Below, piece after piece: positions 1 through 8,038 of a stretch of DNA of 17,755 bases. A program made the position numbers and the translations under genes. The stretch comes from DATLFI01 sp035524895 (GTDB taxonomy: Bacteria > Acidobacteriota > Thermoanaerobaculia > Multivoradales > Multivoraceae). The stretch covers positions 1 through 17,755 of the forward strand of contig DATLFI010000235.1 in the NCBI GenBank assembly GCA_035524895.1, in the 5' to 3' direction. Every line of letters begins with the position of its first letter. The stretch's first letter is position 1. Under the pieces are notes generated by a model. The model was not told the origin of the DNA. It worked only from the letters and a program-made list of their open reading frames with translations, and did not search any database.

Positions 1-294
1 AACCTTGATATTGCAGCCTATCCCGACTCGGCGGGATGGGCGGGCCGTGTCGGCTGGCTCGGACTGGGGTCGCCGCCCCAACCGCTCGGGGCGCGGGGGT
101 TTCGTGACCCCGACTGCGTTGGGCCTCCTGCACGATGACACAGCATCGCGTTCGTCGGCCGCGCCTTGCCAGCGGTCGCAGATCCCCGCGCGCAGCTCCA
201 CGCGGGTTCCACCACGGGCTGCTAGCACTTTGACGGGCTGGGTGGTCAGGCCTCGTTCCCGAGCGGCGCCTCGTCGTGGCGGACGGCGTGTCCA
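1..294. other. Non-coding or unassigned left edge
   Basis: I see no gene I can support in this stretch. Both strands carry short open frames, but they are rich in Arg, Pro, Ser and Gly as expected for random GC-rich sequence. None has a Shine-Dalgarno site or a recognisable motif. Small GC-rich inverted repeats occur, for example GGGGT and ACCCC around 94-110, but none has a T-tract. It may hold the tail or terminator region of a gene lying to the left of the window. Confidence 0.4.
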
Positions 295-323
295 GGCAAC
301 GCTCGCGTCCGGTCATGTATAGT
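295..323 (+). promoter_or_regulatory. Putative promoter of the lipoprotein gene
   Basis: TATAGT at 318-323 matches the sigma-70 -10 consensus at five of six positions and stands out in GC-rich surroundings. It lies 43 bp before the lipoprotein start codon. The -35 region around 295-300 is a poor match to TTGACA, so this would be a weak or activator-assisted promoter. Transcription would begin near 330. Confidence 0.4.
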
Positions 324-366
324 CACGAGGTTTGCCGAACCGTTTTCGAACTGGAGGGATCAGCGT

Positions 367-1188
367 ATGCTACGCAACCGAAGGCTGAGCTTCGGGGGCT
401 CGACGGCACGTGCGGCGCTGCTCTGTTGCCTCGTGCTGCCCTTCGTGGCCTGCGGCGGATCTGGGGATGCCGCGCAAAAGCAGGCGCGCGCCGAGGAGTG
501 GCAGCGGCTGGAGAGCTCGCACCAGGAGCTGCAGCAGAAGCGCTCCGAGCTCCAACAGATCAGGGCCCAGATCGCTGCCGGACCGGCTGCGCTGACGGTC
601 GACCCGGCCAGCGAACAGACCGCCGAGGACGTGTTCGCCGCGCTCGAGACCCAGGCGGCGGCCGCCGACTCGGAGATCGAGACGCTCGCGACCGACTTCA
701 TGAGCAGGCTGGTCGCCTACATCAACTCGCAAGAGATGGAAGTCGGGGCCGAGCCCACCGAGCAGCAGAGCGCCGCGCTGCGCATGAAGAGCGGCGAGGA
801 CTTGGTGTACGCGATGGAGTACATCGAGCGCGGGGGCGACTACGCGCGCGCCGAGGAGATCGTGAAGCGCGCGCTCGAGTTCGACCCCAACAACACCGAC
901 CTGCAGGAGCGCCTGGATTGGATCCGCGACATGCGGTTCATCCGTCGCGAGCGCTTCGATCAGGTCTCGGTGGGAATGACCGAGGCGGAGGTCCTCGAGT
1001 TCCTGGGTCCGGTCAACATCAACAACATCCGCGACTTCCCGAACAACCGCAAGGGCTGGTTCTACCGCAAGGATCCGGCTGTCGAGAGCGGCGCTGCCGG
1101 GGTCTACTTCGAGCAGCGCGGCGGTCGCTGGGTGGTGTACGAGGCGAACTACGACGCCATCCCCAGCCCGACCGAGGCGGGCAGTTAG
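367..1188 (+). CDS. Predicted lipoprotein with coiled coil, TPR-like segment and BamE/SmpA-like tail
   Basis: This encodes 273 residues starting at ATG 367, with a strong Shine-Dalgarno GGAGGG at 353-358. The N-terminus is a lipoprotein signal: basic residues, a hydrophobic stretch (about 16-28), then a lipobox-like FVAC with the lipidated Cys at 29. Phe at the -3 position is unusual but tolerated. Residues about 37-75 are rich in Glu, Gln, Lys and Leu and look like a coiled coil. A TPR-like helical repeat follows, containing ALEFDPNN at about 173-180. The C-terminal part has VGMTEAEVLEFLG followed by aromatic strand-like segments, the pattern of SmpA/BamE-fold domains. Family knowledge points to an envelope-anchored scaffold or outer-membrane assembly accessory. 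The exact role is not recognisable. Its stop codon TAG lies within the flank of the 28-bp repeat array. It appears to be transcribed on its own. Confidence 0.8.
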   Translation: MLRNRRLSFGGSTARAALLCCLVLPFVACGGSGDAAQKQARAEEWQRLESSHQELQQKRSELQQIRAQIAAGPAALTVDPASEQTAEDVFAALETQAAAADSEIETLATDFMSRLVAYINSQEMEVGAEPTEQQSAALRMKSGEDLVYAMEYIERGGDYARAEEIVKRALEFDPNNTDLQERLDWIRDMRFIRRERFDQVSVGMTEAEVLEFLGPVNINNIRDFPNNRKGWFYRKDPAVESGAAGVYFEQRGGRWVVYEANYDAIPSPTEAGS

Positions 1189-1190
1189 CC

Positions 1191-1298
1191 AAAGCGCGGT
1201 CCGCCGCGCCTTTAGCCCAAAGCGCGGTCCGCCGCGCCTTTAGCCCAAAGCGCGGTCCGCCGCGCCTTTAGCCCAACGCGCGGTCCGCCAGCGCCTTG
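1191..1298 (+). repeat. Tandem array of 28-bp hairpin-forming units (3 identical, 1 degenerate)
   Basis: Three identical 28-bp units occupy 1191-1218, 1219-1246 and 1247-1274. A fourth diverged copy lies at 1275-1298, with an A to C change and an inserted A. Each unit contains GCGCGG, a TCCG loop and CCGCGC, flanked by AAA and TTT, so each folds into a stem with one bulged C (in unit 1: 1194-1199 with 1204-1209, and AAA 1191-1193 with TTT 1211-1213). The flank TTAGCC before unit 1 also matches the repeat, so the lipoprotein stop codon is part of the pattern. A likely role is transcription termination or mRNA 3'-end protection. The array could also be a recent slippage expansion of a single terminator. 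Confidence 0.9.
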
Positions 1299-1325
1299 AC
1301 AGGTTCGGGCTGACACGGGGAGAAT
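1296..1325 (+). promoter_or_regulatory. Probable sigma-70 promoter of rpsU
   Basis: A perfect -35 box TTGACA at 1296-1301 is followed after 18 bp by GAGAAT at 1320-1325, which matches four of six -10 positions. The predicted start near 1331-1332 coincides with the first base-paired segment of the rpsU leader. The -35 box overlaps the end of the degenerate fourth repeat unit, where the repeat's CCTTT has become CCTTG. Confidence 0.55.
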
Positions 1326-1329
1326 CGTG

Positions 1330-1456
1330 GCTTCCCGATGGGGCCGGGGACGTCCGGAGTGCGCGTCGCGTCAGCGGCGCCCGAGGGCCTCAGGGATCGA
1401 GACACCAGATGGGCGCCGTGGCCGAGAGGATCGCGAGCCCACGGGAAGCGAGGTGA
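1330..1456 (+). promoter_or_regulatory. Structured 5' leader of rpsU (candidate regulatory RNA)
   Basis: The 5' leader carries nested perfect inverted repeats. GCTTCCCG (1330-1337) pairs with CGGGAAGC (1442-1449). After a small internal loop this continues as GGGC (1341-1344) with GCCC (1437-1440). Inside lies CGGCGCCC (1375-1382) pairing with GGGCGCCG (1411-1418). The outer helix closes one base before the Shine-Dalgarno AGGTGA (1451-1456) of rpsU. That placement suits control of translation initiation, such as autoregulation by a ribosomal protein. I recognise no named riboswitch or leader family in it. In GC-rich DNA some pairing arises by chance, so the structure is inferred, not proven. 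Confidence 0.45.
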
Positions 1457-1466
1457 TCAGTACCGC

Positions 1467-1676
1467 ATGCCGGTCGTGCAAGTTCGCGACGACGAGAGCT
1501 TCGAGAACGCCCTGCGCCGCTTCAAGCGCAAGTGCGAGAAGGAGGGCATCCTCACCGAGCTCAAGAAGCGCCAACACTTCGAGAAGCCTTCCGTGAAGCG
1601 TAAGCGCAAGGCTATCCAGGCGCGCAAGAAGGCGATTCGCAAGCTGGCCGAAGACCGCCGCCTCGGGCTCGGCTGA
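1467..1676 (+). CDS. rpsU: 30S ribosomal protein S21 (bS21)
   Basis: This 69-residue basic protein starts MPVVQVRDDESFENALRRF and continues with the conserved Phe-Lys-Arg-Lys/Cys-Glu-Lys-Glu-Gly-Ile segment. Its Lys/Arg-rich C-terminus (KRKRKAIQARKKAIRK) is typical of bS21, and the length is normal for the family. bS21 binds the 30S platform near the anti-Shine-Dalgarno end of 16S rRNA and helps initiation. ATG 1467 is chosen because the family begins there and AGGTGA lies 10 nt upstream. An in-frame upstream extension from 1338 has no family similarity. The gene has its own promoter, a structured leader and a strong terminator, so it forms a separately controlled first cistron of the rpsU-mutS2-dnaG-rpoD cluster. 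Confidence 0.96.
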   Translation: MPVVQVRDDESFENALRRFKRKCEKEGILTELKKRQHFEKPSVKRKRKAIQARKKAIRKLAEDRRLGLG

Positions 1677-1705
1677 TCCCGGGTTAGCTGTTCGGCGACG
1701 AATCC

Positions 1706-1742
1706 AACGGGAGTGGGGTCTATCCCCACTCCCGTTGTTTTT
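1706..1742 (+). terminator. Strong intrinsic terminator after rpsU
   Basis: A perfect 13-bp stem (AACGGGAGTGGGG at 1706-1718 with CCCCACTCCCGTT at 1724-1736) closes a five-base TCTAT loop. It is followed by G and five Ts (1738-1742), then a pyrimidine-rich stretch. It lies 29 bp after the rpsU stop codon and only 17 bp before the first possible mutS2 start codon. It resembles the attenuating terminator between rpsU and dnaG in enterobacterial macromolecular-synthesis operons. Confidence 0.95.
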
Positions 1743-1759
1743 CTCTTTGGACCTCAACT

Positions 1760-4324
1760 TTGGCCACTCTTGCCTTCGACCGAGACTTGGCCGTGCCCGC
1801 AGGCGCCCCCGATCCGCCGCCAGCTCCCGAGAGAGAGGTCGCCGATCCGCACACAACAGCGGTGCTGGAGCTGCCGGCGCTGCTCGAGGTCGTGGCCCGG
1901 TTCGCCGCCACCGATCTCGGGGCGCAGCGCGTGCGCCAACTGCGTCCGCTCGCGGCGGCCGGCGACCACGGTGAGGCAGGGCTCGCCGAGCTCGAAGCGC
2001 GCCGAGCCCGGCAGCGCGATGCGGCGGCGCTGCTGGCCACCGGCGAGACCCTCGCCCCGTCGTGGGGCGAGCCGCTGCGCGATACCTACGAGGCGCTCGC
2101 CGCCGACGCGCGGGCGATCGCCGCGCACCAGCTCCCGGTGCTTGCGGAAGCGCTCGGAGCCGCCGCGTCTTCCTGGCGTCTGGTGTGCCGCGACGGTGCG
2201 GAGATCGCCACGCCCCACCTGTCGGCCCTCGCGCACTCTCGCGTGCCGGAGGCGAAAGTGCGCGGTCTCGAGGAGCTCGCCGCCCGCGTCCGTCGCGTGC
2301 TCGACCCGCGCGGCGACGTGCGGCCCGACGCCAGCCCTGCCCTCACGCGCCTGCGCGGTGCGGTGCGACGTCACCGCGATGCGCTCTACGAGAGCTTCGG
2401 CGGCTACCTCGAGCAGCATCGAGACGAGCTGACCGGGGACACGCCGAGTCTGCGCGACGGGCGCTTGGTGGTGTTGCTGCCGGCCGGCAGCCGAGGACGG
2501 CTGCCCGGCCTGGTGCACTCGCGCTCGGCCACCGGTCGGAGCCTCTACTTCGAGCCGCTCGAGATGGTGGAGGCGAACAACGACCTGCAGGCTGCGCTCT
2601 CCGAGGAGGAGGCCGAGCGGCAGCGCCTGATCGCCGAGCTGATCGACTCGCTCGCCGCGCTCGGCGAGGCGCCCACTGCCGCCCTCGACCTGATGGCGGA
2701 CCTCGACCTGCACCAGGCGGTGCAGCGTTTCGCGCGGTCGTGCTCGGCCGAGCTGCCCGAGCTCACGGACCAGGCTCCCAGGCTGGTGGCGGCACGACAC
2801 CCGCTGCTCGACCAGTCGCTGCGGAAGGAACGGGTCGCCGCCCTCGGAGCCGGCGGGGGCGAGCGCGAAGTGGTGCCGGTAGAGCTCGATTTCGAGCACG
2901 GGCGCGTGCTCGTGGTCACCGGACCCAACGCGGGCGGCAAGACCGTCGCGCTCAAGACCCTCGGGCTGCTGACGCTGATGGCGGCGTGCGGTTTGCCGGT
3001 GCCCGCCGGCGATGGCACGCGGCTACCCCGCTTGCGTCGCGCGCTCGCGGTGCTCGGCGACGAGCAGGACCTGCTCGCGGAGCGCTCCACGTTCAGCGGA
3101 CACCTCGCCCGTCTCCACGAGGCGTGGCGGGCCGCGGGCCCCGGCACGCTGTTGCTGGTCGACGAGCTTGCTTCGGGCACCAACCCACAGGAAGGCGCCG
3201 CTCTCGCGTTGACCTTCATCGAGCACCTGGTCGCGGCCGGCGGCTGGGCCTTGGTGACCACGCACCTGATCGAGGTCGCGGCGGCCGCGTTCCGCCTGGA
3301 AGGTGCAGCCAGCCTCGCGACCGAGCTGCACGAGGACACCGGCGAGCCGACGTTCCGGCTGCGCCACGGGCCGCCCGAGAGCAGCCGCGCGCTCGACCTC
3401 GCCCGCCGCCTCGGCCTGCCGGGAGCATGGCTCGACGCCGCCGCGTCGCGGTTGGGCAACGAGCAGCTCGACCTGCGCCGCCTGCTCGCGGAGGTCCACG
3501 CTCTCCGCCAGCGGGCCGACAAAGAGCTGGCTGGTCTCGCCGTCGAGCGGGCCGACCAGGAGACTCTCAACCGCCGGCTCCACGCCGAGCTCGACTCAGC
3601 GCGCGAGGATCGCAAGGCGATGCGGCGCCGCTTCGACGACGAGCTCGCGCGCTTCCGTCGCGACGCGCGCCAGCGACTGGCGGCGGAGGCGCAGACGGTG
3701 CGAGCGCGGCTCGCTGCTGCTGGCACCGCGCCCAGCCCGCGCGCCGAGGCGCGCGAGGTCGACGAGGCGGTCGAGCGAACGCTCGAGGTGGCCGCTCCCC
3801 TGCTGGAGGTCGCACCCCCGCCGGAGCCAGATCTCGGTAGACCCGGGGCCGTGGCCGAAGGAGACGACGTGCGACACCTCGGTCTCGGTTGGCAGGGACG
3901 CGTGGCGCGCATCGACGGCGAGCGCGTCGAGGTCGCGGTGCAGGGCAAGCGCGTGCGGGTGATGCGTCGCGAGCTGGTGCGGGCCGCTGCGCCGGCGAGG
4001 CCGAAGACCCGCTTCGGCGGCGTCGCGACACGCGACCCGATCGAGAGCACCGAGGTCGCCAGCGAGCTCAACCTGATCGGCCAGCGTGTGGAGCCCGCGC
4101 TCGAGAAGCTCGACGAGTATCTCGACGCGGCGCTGCTCGGCAGCCGGCCGCAGGTGCGCGTGGTCCACGGTCACGGCAGCGGGCGCCTGCGCGACGCCGT
4201 GCGCGCGCATCTCGCGCGGCATGCCGCCGTCGCGACGTCTGCTCCCGCCCCGCCCCAGCAGGGCGGCGACGGTGCGACCGTCGTGACGCTGCGCGACGCC
4301 TCGGCACCGAAGGGATCGGGATAG
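1760..4324 (+). CDS. mutS2: MutS2 family ATPase with C-terminal Smr domain
   Basis: The 854-residue product has the full MutS2 layout. It starts with an N-terminal helical lever/core region, with a conserved VHSRSATGRSLYFEP segment near residues 250-266. The MutS-type ATPase follows, with Walker A TGPNAGGKT (387-395), Walker B LLLVDE (464-469) and ASGTNPQEG just after. Then come a long coiled coil (about 570-655), a KOW-like segment (about 700-740) and an Smr domain (about 770-825) with HGHGSGRLR (803-811). MutS2 proteins act in suppression of recombination or in ribosome-collision rescue, depending on species. The Smr LDLR motif reads LNLI here. The start is uncertain: TTG 1760 lies just after the rpsU terminator with only a weak GGA upstream, and in-frame GTG codons at 1793 and 1859 are alternatives. 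Expression may depend on terminator read-through. Confidence 0.93.
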   Translation: MATLAFDRDLAVPAGAPDPPPAPEREVADPHTTAVLELPALLEVVARFAATDLGAQRVRQLRPLAAAGDHGEAGLAELEARRARQRDAAALLATGETLAPSWGEPLRDTYEALAADARAIAAHQLPVLAEALGAAASSWRLVCRDGAEIATPHLSALAHSRVPEAKVRGLEELAARVRRVLDPRGDVRPDASPALTRLRGAVRRHRDALYESFGGYLEQHRDELTGDTPSLRDGRLVVLLPAGSRGRLPGLVHSRSATGRSLYFEPLEMVEANNDLQAALSEEEAERQRLIAELIDSLAALGEAPTAALDLMADLDLHQAVQRFARSCSAELPELTDQAPRLVAARHPLLDQSLRKERVAALGAGGGEREVVPVELDFEHGRVLVVTGPNAGGKTVALKTLGLLTLMAACGLPVPAGDGTRLPRLRRALAVLGDEQDLLAERSTFSGHLARLHEAWRAAGPGTLLLVDELASGTNPQEGAALALTFIEHLVAAGGWALVTTHLIEVAAAAFRLEGAASLATELHEDTGEPTFRLRHGPPESSRALDLARRLGLPGAWLDAAASRLGNEQLDLRRLLAEVHALRQRADKELAGLAVERADQETLNRRLHAELDSAREDRKAMRRRFDDELARFRRDARQRLAAEAQTVRARLAAAGTAPSPRAEAREVDEAVERTLEVAAPLLEVAPPPEPDLGRPGAVAEGDDVRHLGLGWQGRVARIDGERVEVAVQGKRVRVMRRELVRAAAPARPKTRFGGVATRDPIESTEVASELNLIGQRVEPALEKLDEYLDAALLGSRPQVRVVHGHGSGRLRDAVRAHLARHAAVATSAPAPPQQGGDGATVVTLRDASAPKGSG

Positions 4325-4383
4325 AGCTGCAGCGACGGCACTCTTCCCAACCCGTCCACGGGGCCCCGGGGGAGCAGCCAAGG

Positions 4384-4397
4384 GCATCGCGCGATGC
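4384..4397. repeat. 14-bp perfect palindrome between mutS2 and dnaG
   Basis: GCATCGCGCGATGC is a perfect palindrome in the 136-bp gap between mutS2 and dnaG. It could be a protein-binding site or form a small hairpin. A second short palindrome, CGGGGCCCCG, lies just upstream. Neither has a T-tract. I see no convincing promoter in the gap, so dnaG is probably co-transcribed with mutS2. Confidence 0.3.
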
Positions 4398-4460
4398 AGC
4401 CTCGGCAGGTTCGCGCGCGCCTTGTTGCGGCGTGCCTTTTCGAGCAGGCTTCGCGTTGCT

Positions 4461-6254
4461 ATGGCGGTACCCCTCGATCCCGGTTTCGTGCAGGCGGTGC
4501 GCGAGGCAGTCGACCTGCTCGACCTGGTGGCCGACCACTCGCGGCTCGAGGCGCGCGGCAAGCGGCACATCGGGATCTGCCCCTTCCACAAAGAGAAGAC
4601 CCCCTCGTTCTCGGTCGACCCGCAGCAGGGTCTCTACTACTGCTTCGGCTGCGGCGCCGGCGGTGACGCCATCGGCTTCCACATGCAGGTCACCGGCGAC
4701 GATTTCGGTGCCGCGATCGAGTCGCTGGCGCAACGCTACGGCGTGCCGCTGCCGGATCGTCGTGGCCGCGCTGCGGCGGAGTCGGACCGCGCCGGCGCTG
4801 ATGCTCTCGAAGCCGCGGAGCGTTTTTTTCGCGCCGAGCTGGCGCGACGCGAGGCGCCGCGCCGCTACCTCGAGCGCCGCCGCATCGACCCACAGCTCCA
4901 GCGCGACTACGGGTTGGGCTACGCGCCGGACGACTGGCAGGCCCTGCACGAAGCGCTGCGCCGCAACTTCGCCGACGAGGTGCTCGCCGGAGCGGGCCTG
5001 ATCGCGACCTCGGACAAAGGACGCAGGTACGACCGCTTCCGCCATCGGCTGATGTTCCCGATCCGCTCGCCCACGGGCCGGCTGGTGGGCTTCGGCGGGC
5101 GCACGCTCGGTGACGACCCCGCGAAGTACGTCAACACGCCGGAGACCTCCGCGTTCCGCAAGGGCACGCTGCTGTACGGGCTCGACCGCGTGCGCGCGCA
5201 GGCGCGCGAGGACCGCCGGCTGGTGCTGGTCGAAGGCTACTTCGACGTGCTCGCAGTGGTCGCGAGCGGCATTCCCACCGTGGTGGCGTCGATGGGCACC
5301 GCGCTCACATCAGCGCAGGCGAAGCTGCTCGCGCGCTACGCCGACGAGGTGATCGTCGGCTACGACGGCGACCGCGCTGGCGAAGAGGCCTCTCGCAAGG
5401 CGCTGCCGACCCTCCTCCAGGCGGGTCTCGCTGTCCGGCGGGCGCGGTTTCCGGCCGGGCAGGATCCCGACTCCTTGCGGCTCGACGAGGGCGAAGCGGC
5501 GGTGCAAGAGCGCATCGAGGGCGCGCCCGACTTCCTCGAGCTGGTCGTCTCGCAGCTTCCCGCGCAGGTCGCAGACCGCCCGCGCGAGCTGCAAGATGCT
5601 GTGGACTCGATACGCCCTTTGCTGGCCGCGGTAGCCGATCCATCGCAGCGTGTGGCTTATCAGCGGCGCGTGGCGGAGCGGCTCGGCGTGCGCCTCGACC
5701 TGCTGGGCACGCGAGCGGCCGAGCTGTTCGCGCCGCGGCGACCAGCGGCTCGGGGCGACTCGGCCCCTGCTGTAGCGGACAGCGACACCCCGGGACGGTA
5801 CCTGGAGGAGGGCGTGCTGCGACTGCTGCTCAGCACGCCGCTCGAGATCGACGCGCTGCCGCCGGCAGAGGTGTTCTGGAGCTCTGCCCGGCGCCAGCTC
5901 TACGAGGCGATCGTCGCGGCGTCGCGCTCCACTCCCGCGGGAGACGTCGTCGGCGTGCGGGACGTGCAGAGCCGGCTGGAGCCTGCGAGCGAAGCTGTGA
6001 CGATCCTTGCGAGGCTCGGAGGCGATCTGCCAGAATCTCCGGCCGCTTCGCATCGACCCGAGCTGCTCAATCAGTTGGAGCTGATGAAGCGGCAGCGGCG
6101 ACACAGTCGTCGACAGCTCGCTCGGGAGATGTGGAAAGCACAGGAAGCAGGAGATCTGGAGCGCCTCGAGGAGCTGAAGGCGGAGACGCAGGAGCTGTTC
6201 CGCCAGCGCCGGCAGGACCACGACGGCCGAGCCGAAGAACCAAAAAGGAGCTGA
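4461..6254 (+). CDS. dnaG: DNA primase DnaG
   Basis: This 597-residue bacterial primase synthesises RNA primers at the replication fork and works with the replicative helicase DnaB. The N-terminal CHC2 zinc finger is intact, with Cys40, His43, Cys61 and Cys64 in CPFHKEKTPSF and YYCFGCGAGG. The RNA polymerase core has FGGRTLGDDPAKYVN. The TOPRIM domain carries the catalytic Glu258 (LVEGYFD) and the metal-binding Asp302/Asp304 (YDGDRAG). The C-terminal, roughly 150-residue helicase-binding region is divergent and helical, as usual. ATG 4461 is chosen because the family begins just before the PGFVQAVREAVDLLDLV helix. An extension to 4422 adds 13 residues without similarity. No clear Shine-Dalgarno is visible. 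rpoD follows after 7 bp, so the two are co-transcribed. Confidence 0.95.
   Translation: MAVPLDPGFVQAVREAVDLLDLVADHSRLEARGKRHIGICPFHKEKTPSFSVDPQQGLYYCFGCGAGGDAIGFHMQVTGDDFGAAIESLAQRYGVPLPDRRGRAAAESDRAGADALEAAERFFRAELARREAPRRYLERRRIDPQLQRDYGLGYAPDDWQALHEALRRNFADEVLAGAGLIATSDKGRRYDRFRHRLMFPIRSPTGRLVGFGGRTLGDDPAKYVNTPETSAFRKGTLLYGLDRVRAQAREDRRLVLVEGYFDVLAVVASGIPTVVASMGTALTSAQAKLLARYADEVIVGYDGDRAGEEASRKALPTLLQAGLAVRRARFPAGQDPDSLRLDEGEAAVQERIEGAPDFLELVVSQLPAQVADRPRELQDAVDSIRPLLAAVADPSQRVAYQRRVAERLGVRLDLLGTRAAELFAPRRPAARGDSAPAVADSDTPGRYLEEGVLRLLLSTPLEIDALPPAEVFWSSARRQLYEAIVAASRSTPAGDVVGVRDVQSRLEPASEAVTILARLGGDLPESPAASHRPELLNQLELMKRQRRHSRRQLAREMWKAQEAGDLERLEELKAETQELFRQRRQDHDGRAEEPKRS
6245..6250 (+). 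promoter_or_regulatory. Ribosome binding site deciding the rpoD TTG start
   Basis: AAGGAG lies inside the last codons of dnaG (stop TGA 6252-6254), 11 nt before TTG 6262. It is the only strong Shine-Dalgarno near the start of rpoD. It supports TTG as initiation codon and tight translational coupling of dnaG and rpoD. Confidence 0.65.
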
Positions 6255-6261
6255 GCGAATC

Positions 6262-7977
<1,716 letters not shown>

Positions 7978-8038
7978 GGCGGGGCTCGCTCGCCCTCTCA
8001 CCGCGGATTCGTTCGCAGTCGACTCGCGACGCCAACTC

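Noticed and set aside
5..322. Small proteins at the left edge on either strand
   Set aside because: They lack a ribosome binding site, have Arg/Pro/Ser-biased random-like composition, and show no motif.
1191..1298. CRISPR array
   Set aside because: The 28-bp units are directly adjacent with no spacers and no cas genes are present. It is a simple tandem repeat.
1344..1357. Guanidine-II (mini-ykkC) riboswitch-like ACGT hairpin with CCGG stem
   Set aside because: Only one such hairpin is present, the loop does not match the required ACGR tetraloop pair, and the downstream gene rpsU is not a guanidine-related gene.
1411..1456. A tRNA-like start (GGCGCCGTGGCCGAGAGG) in the rpsU leader
   Set aside because: Only the acceptor and D-arm start resemble tRNA-Leu/Ser. 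No anticodon arm, T-arm or matching 3' acceptor strand follows.
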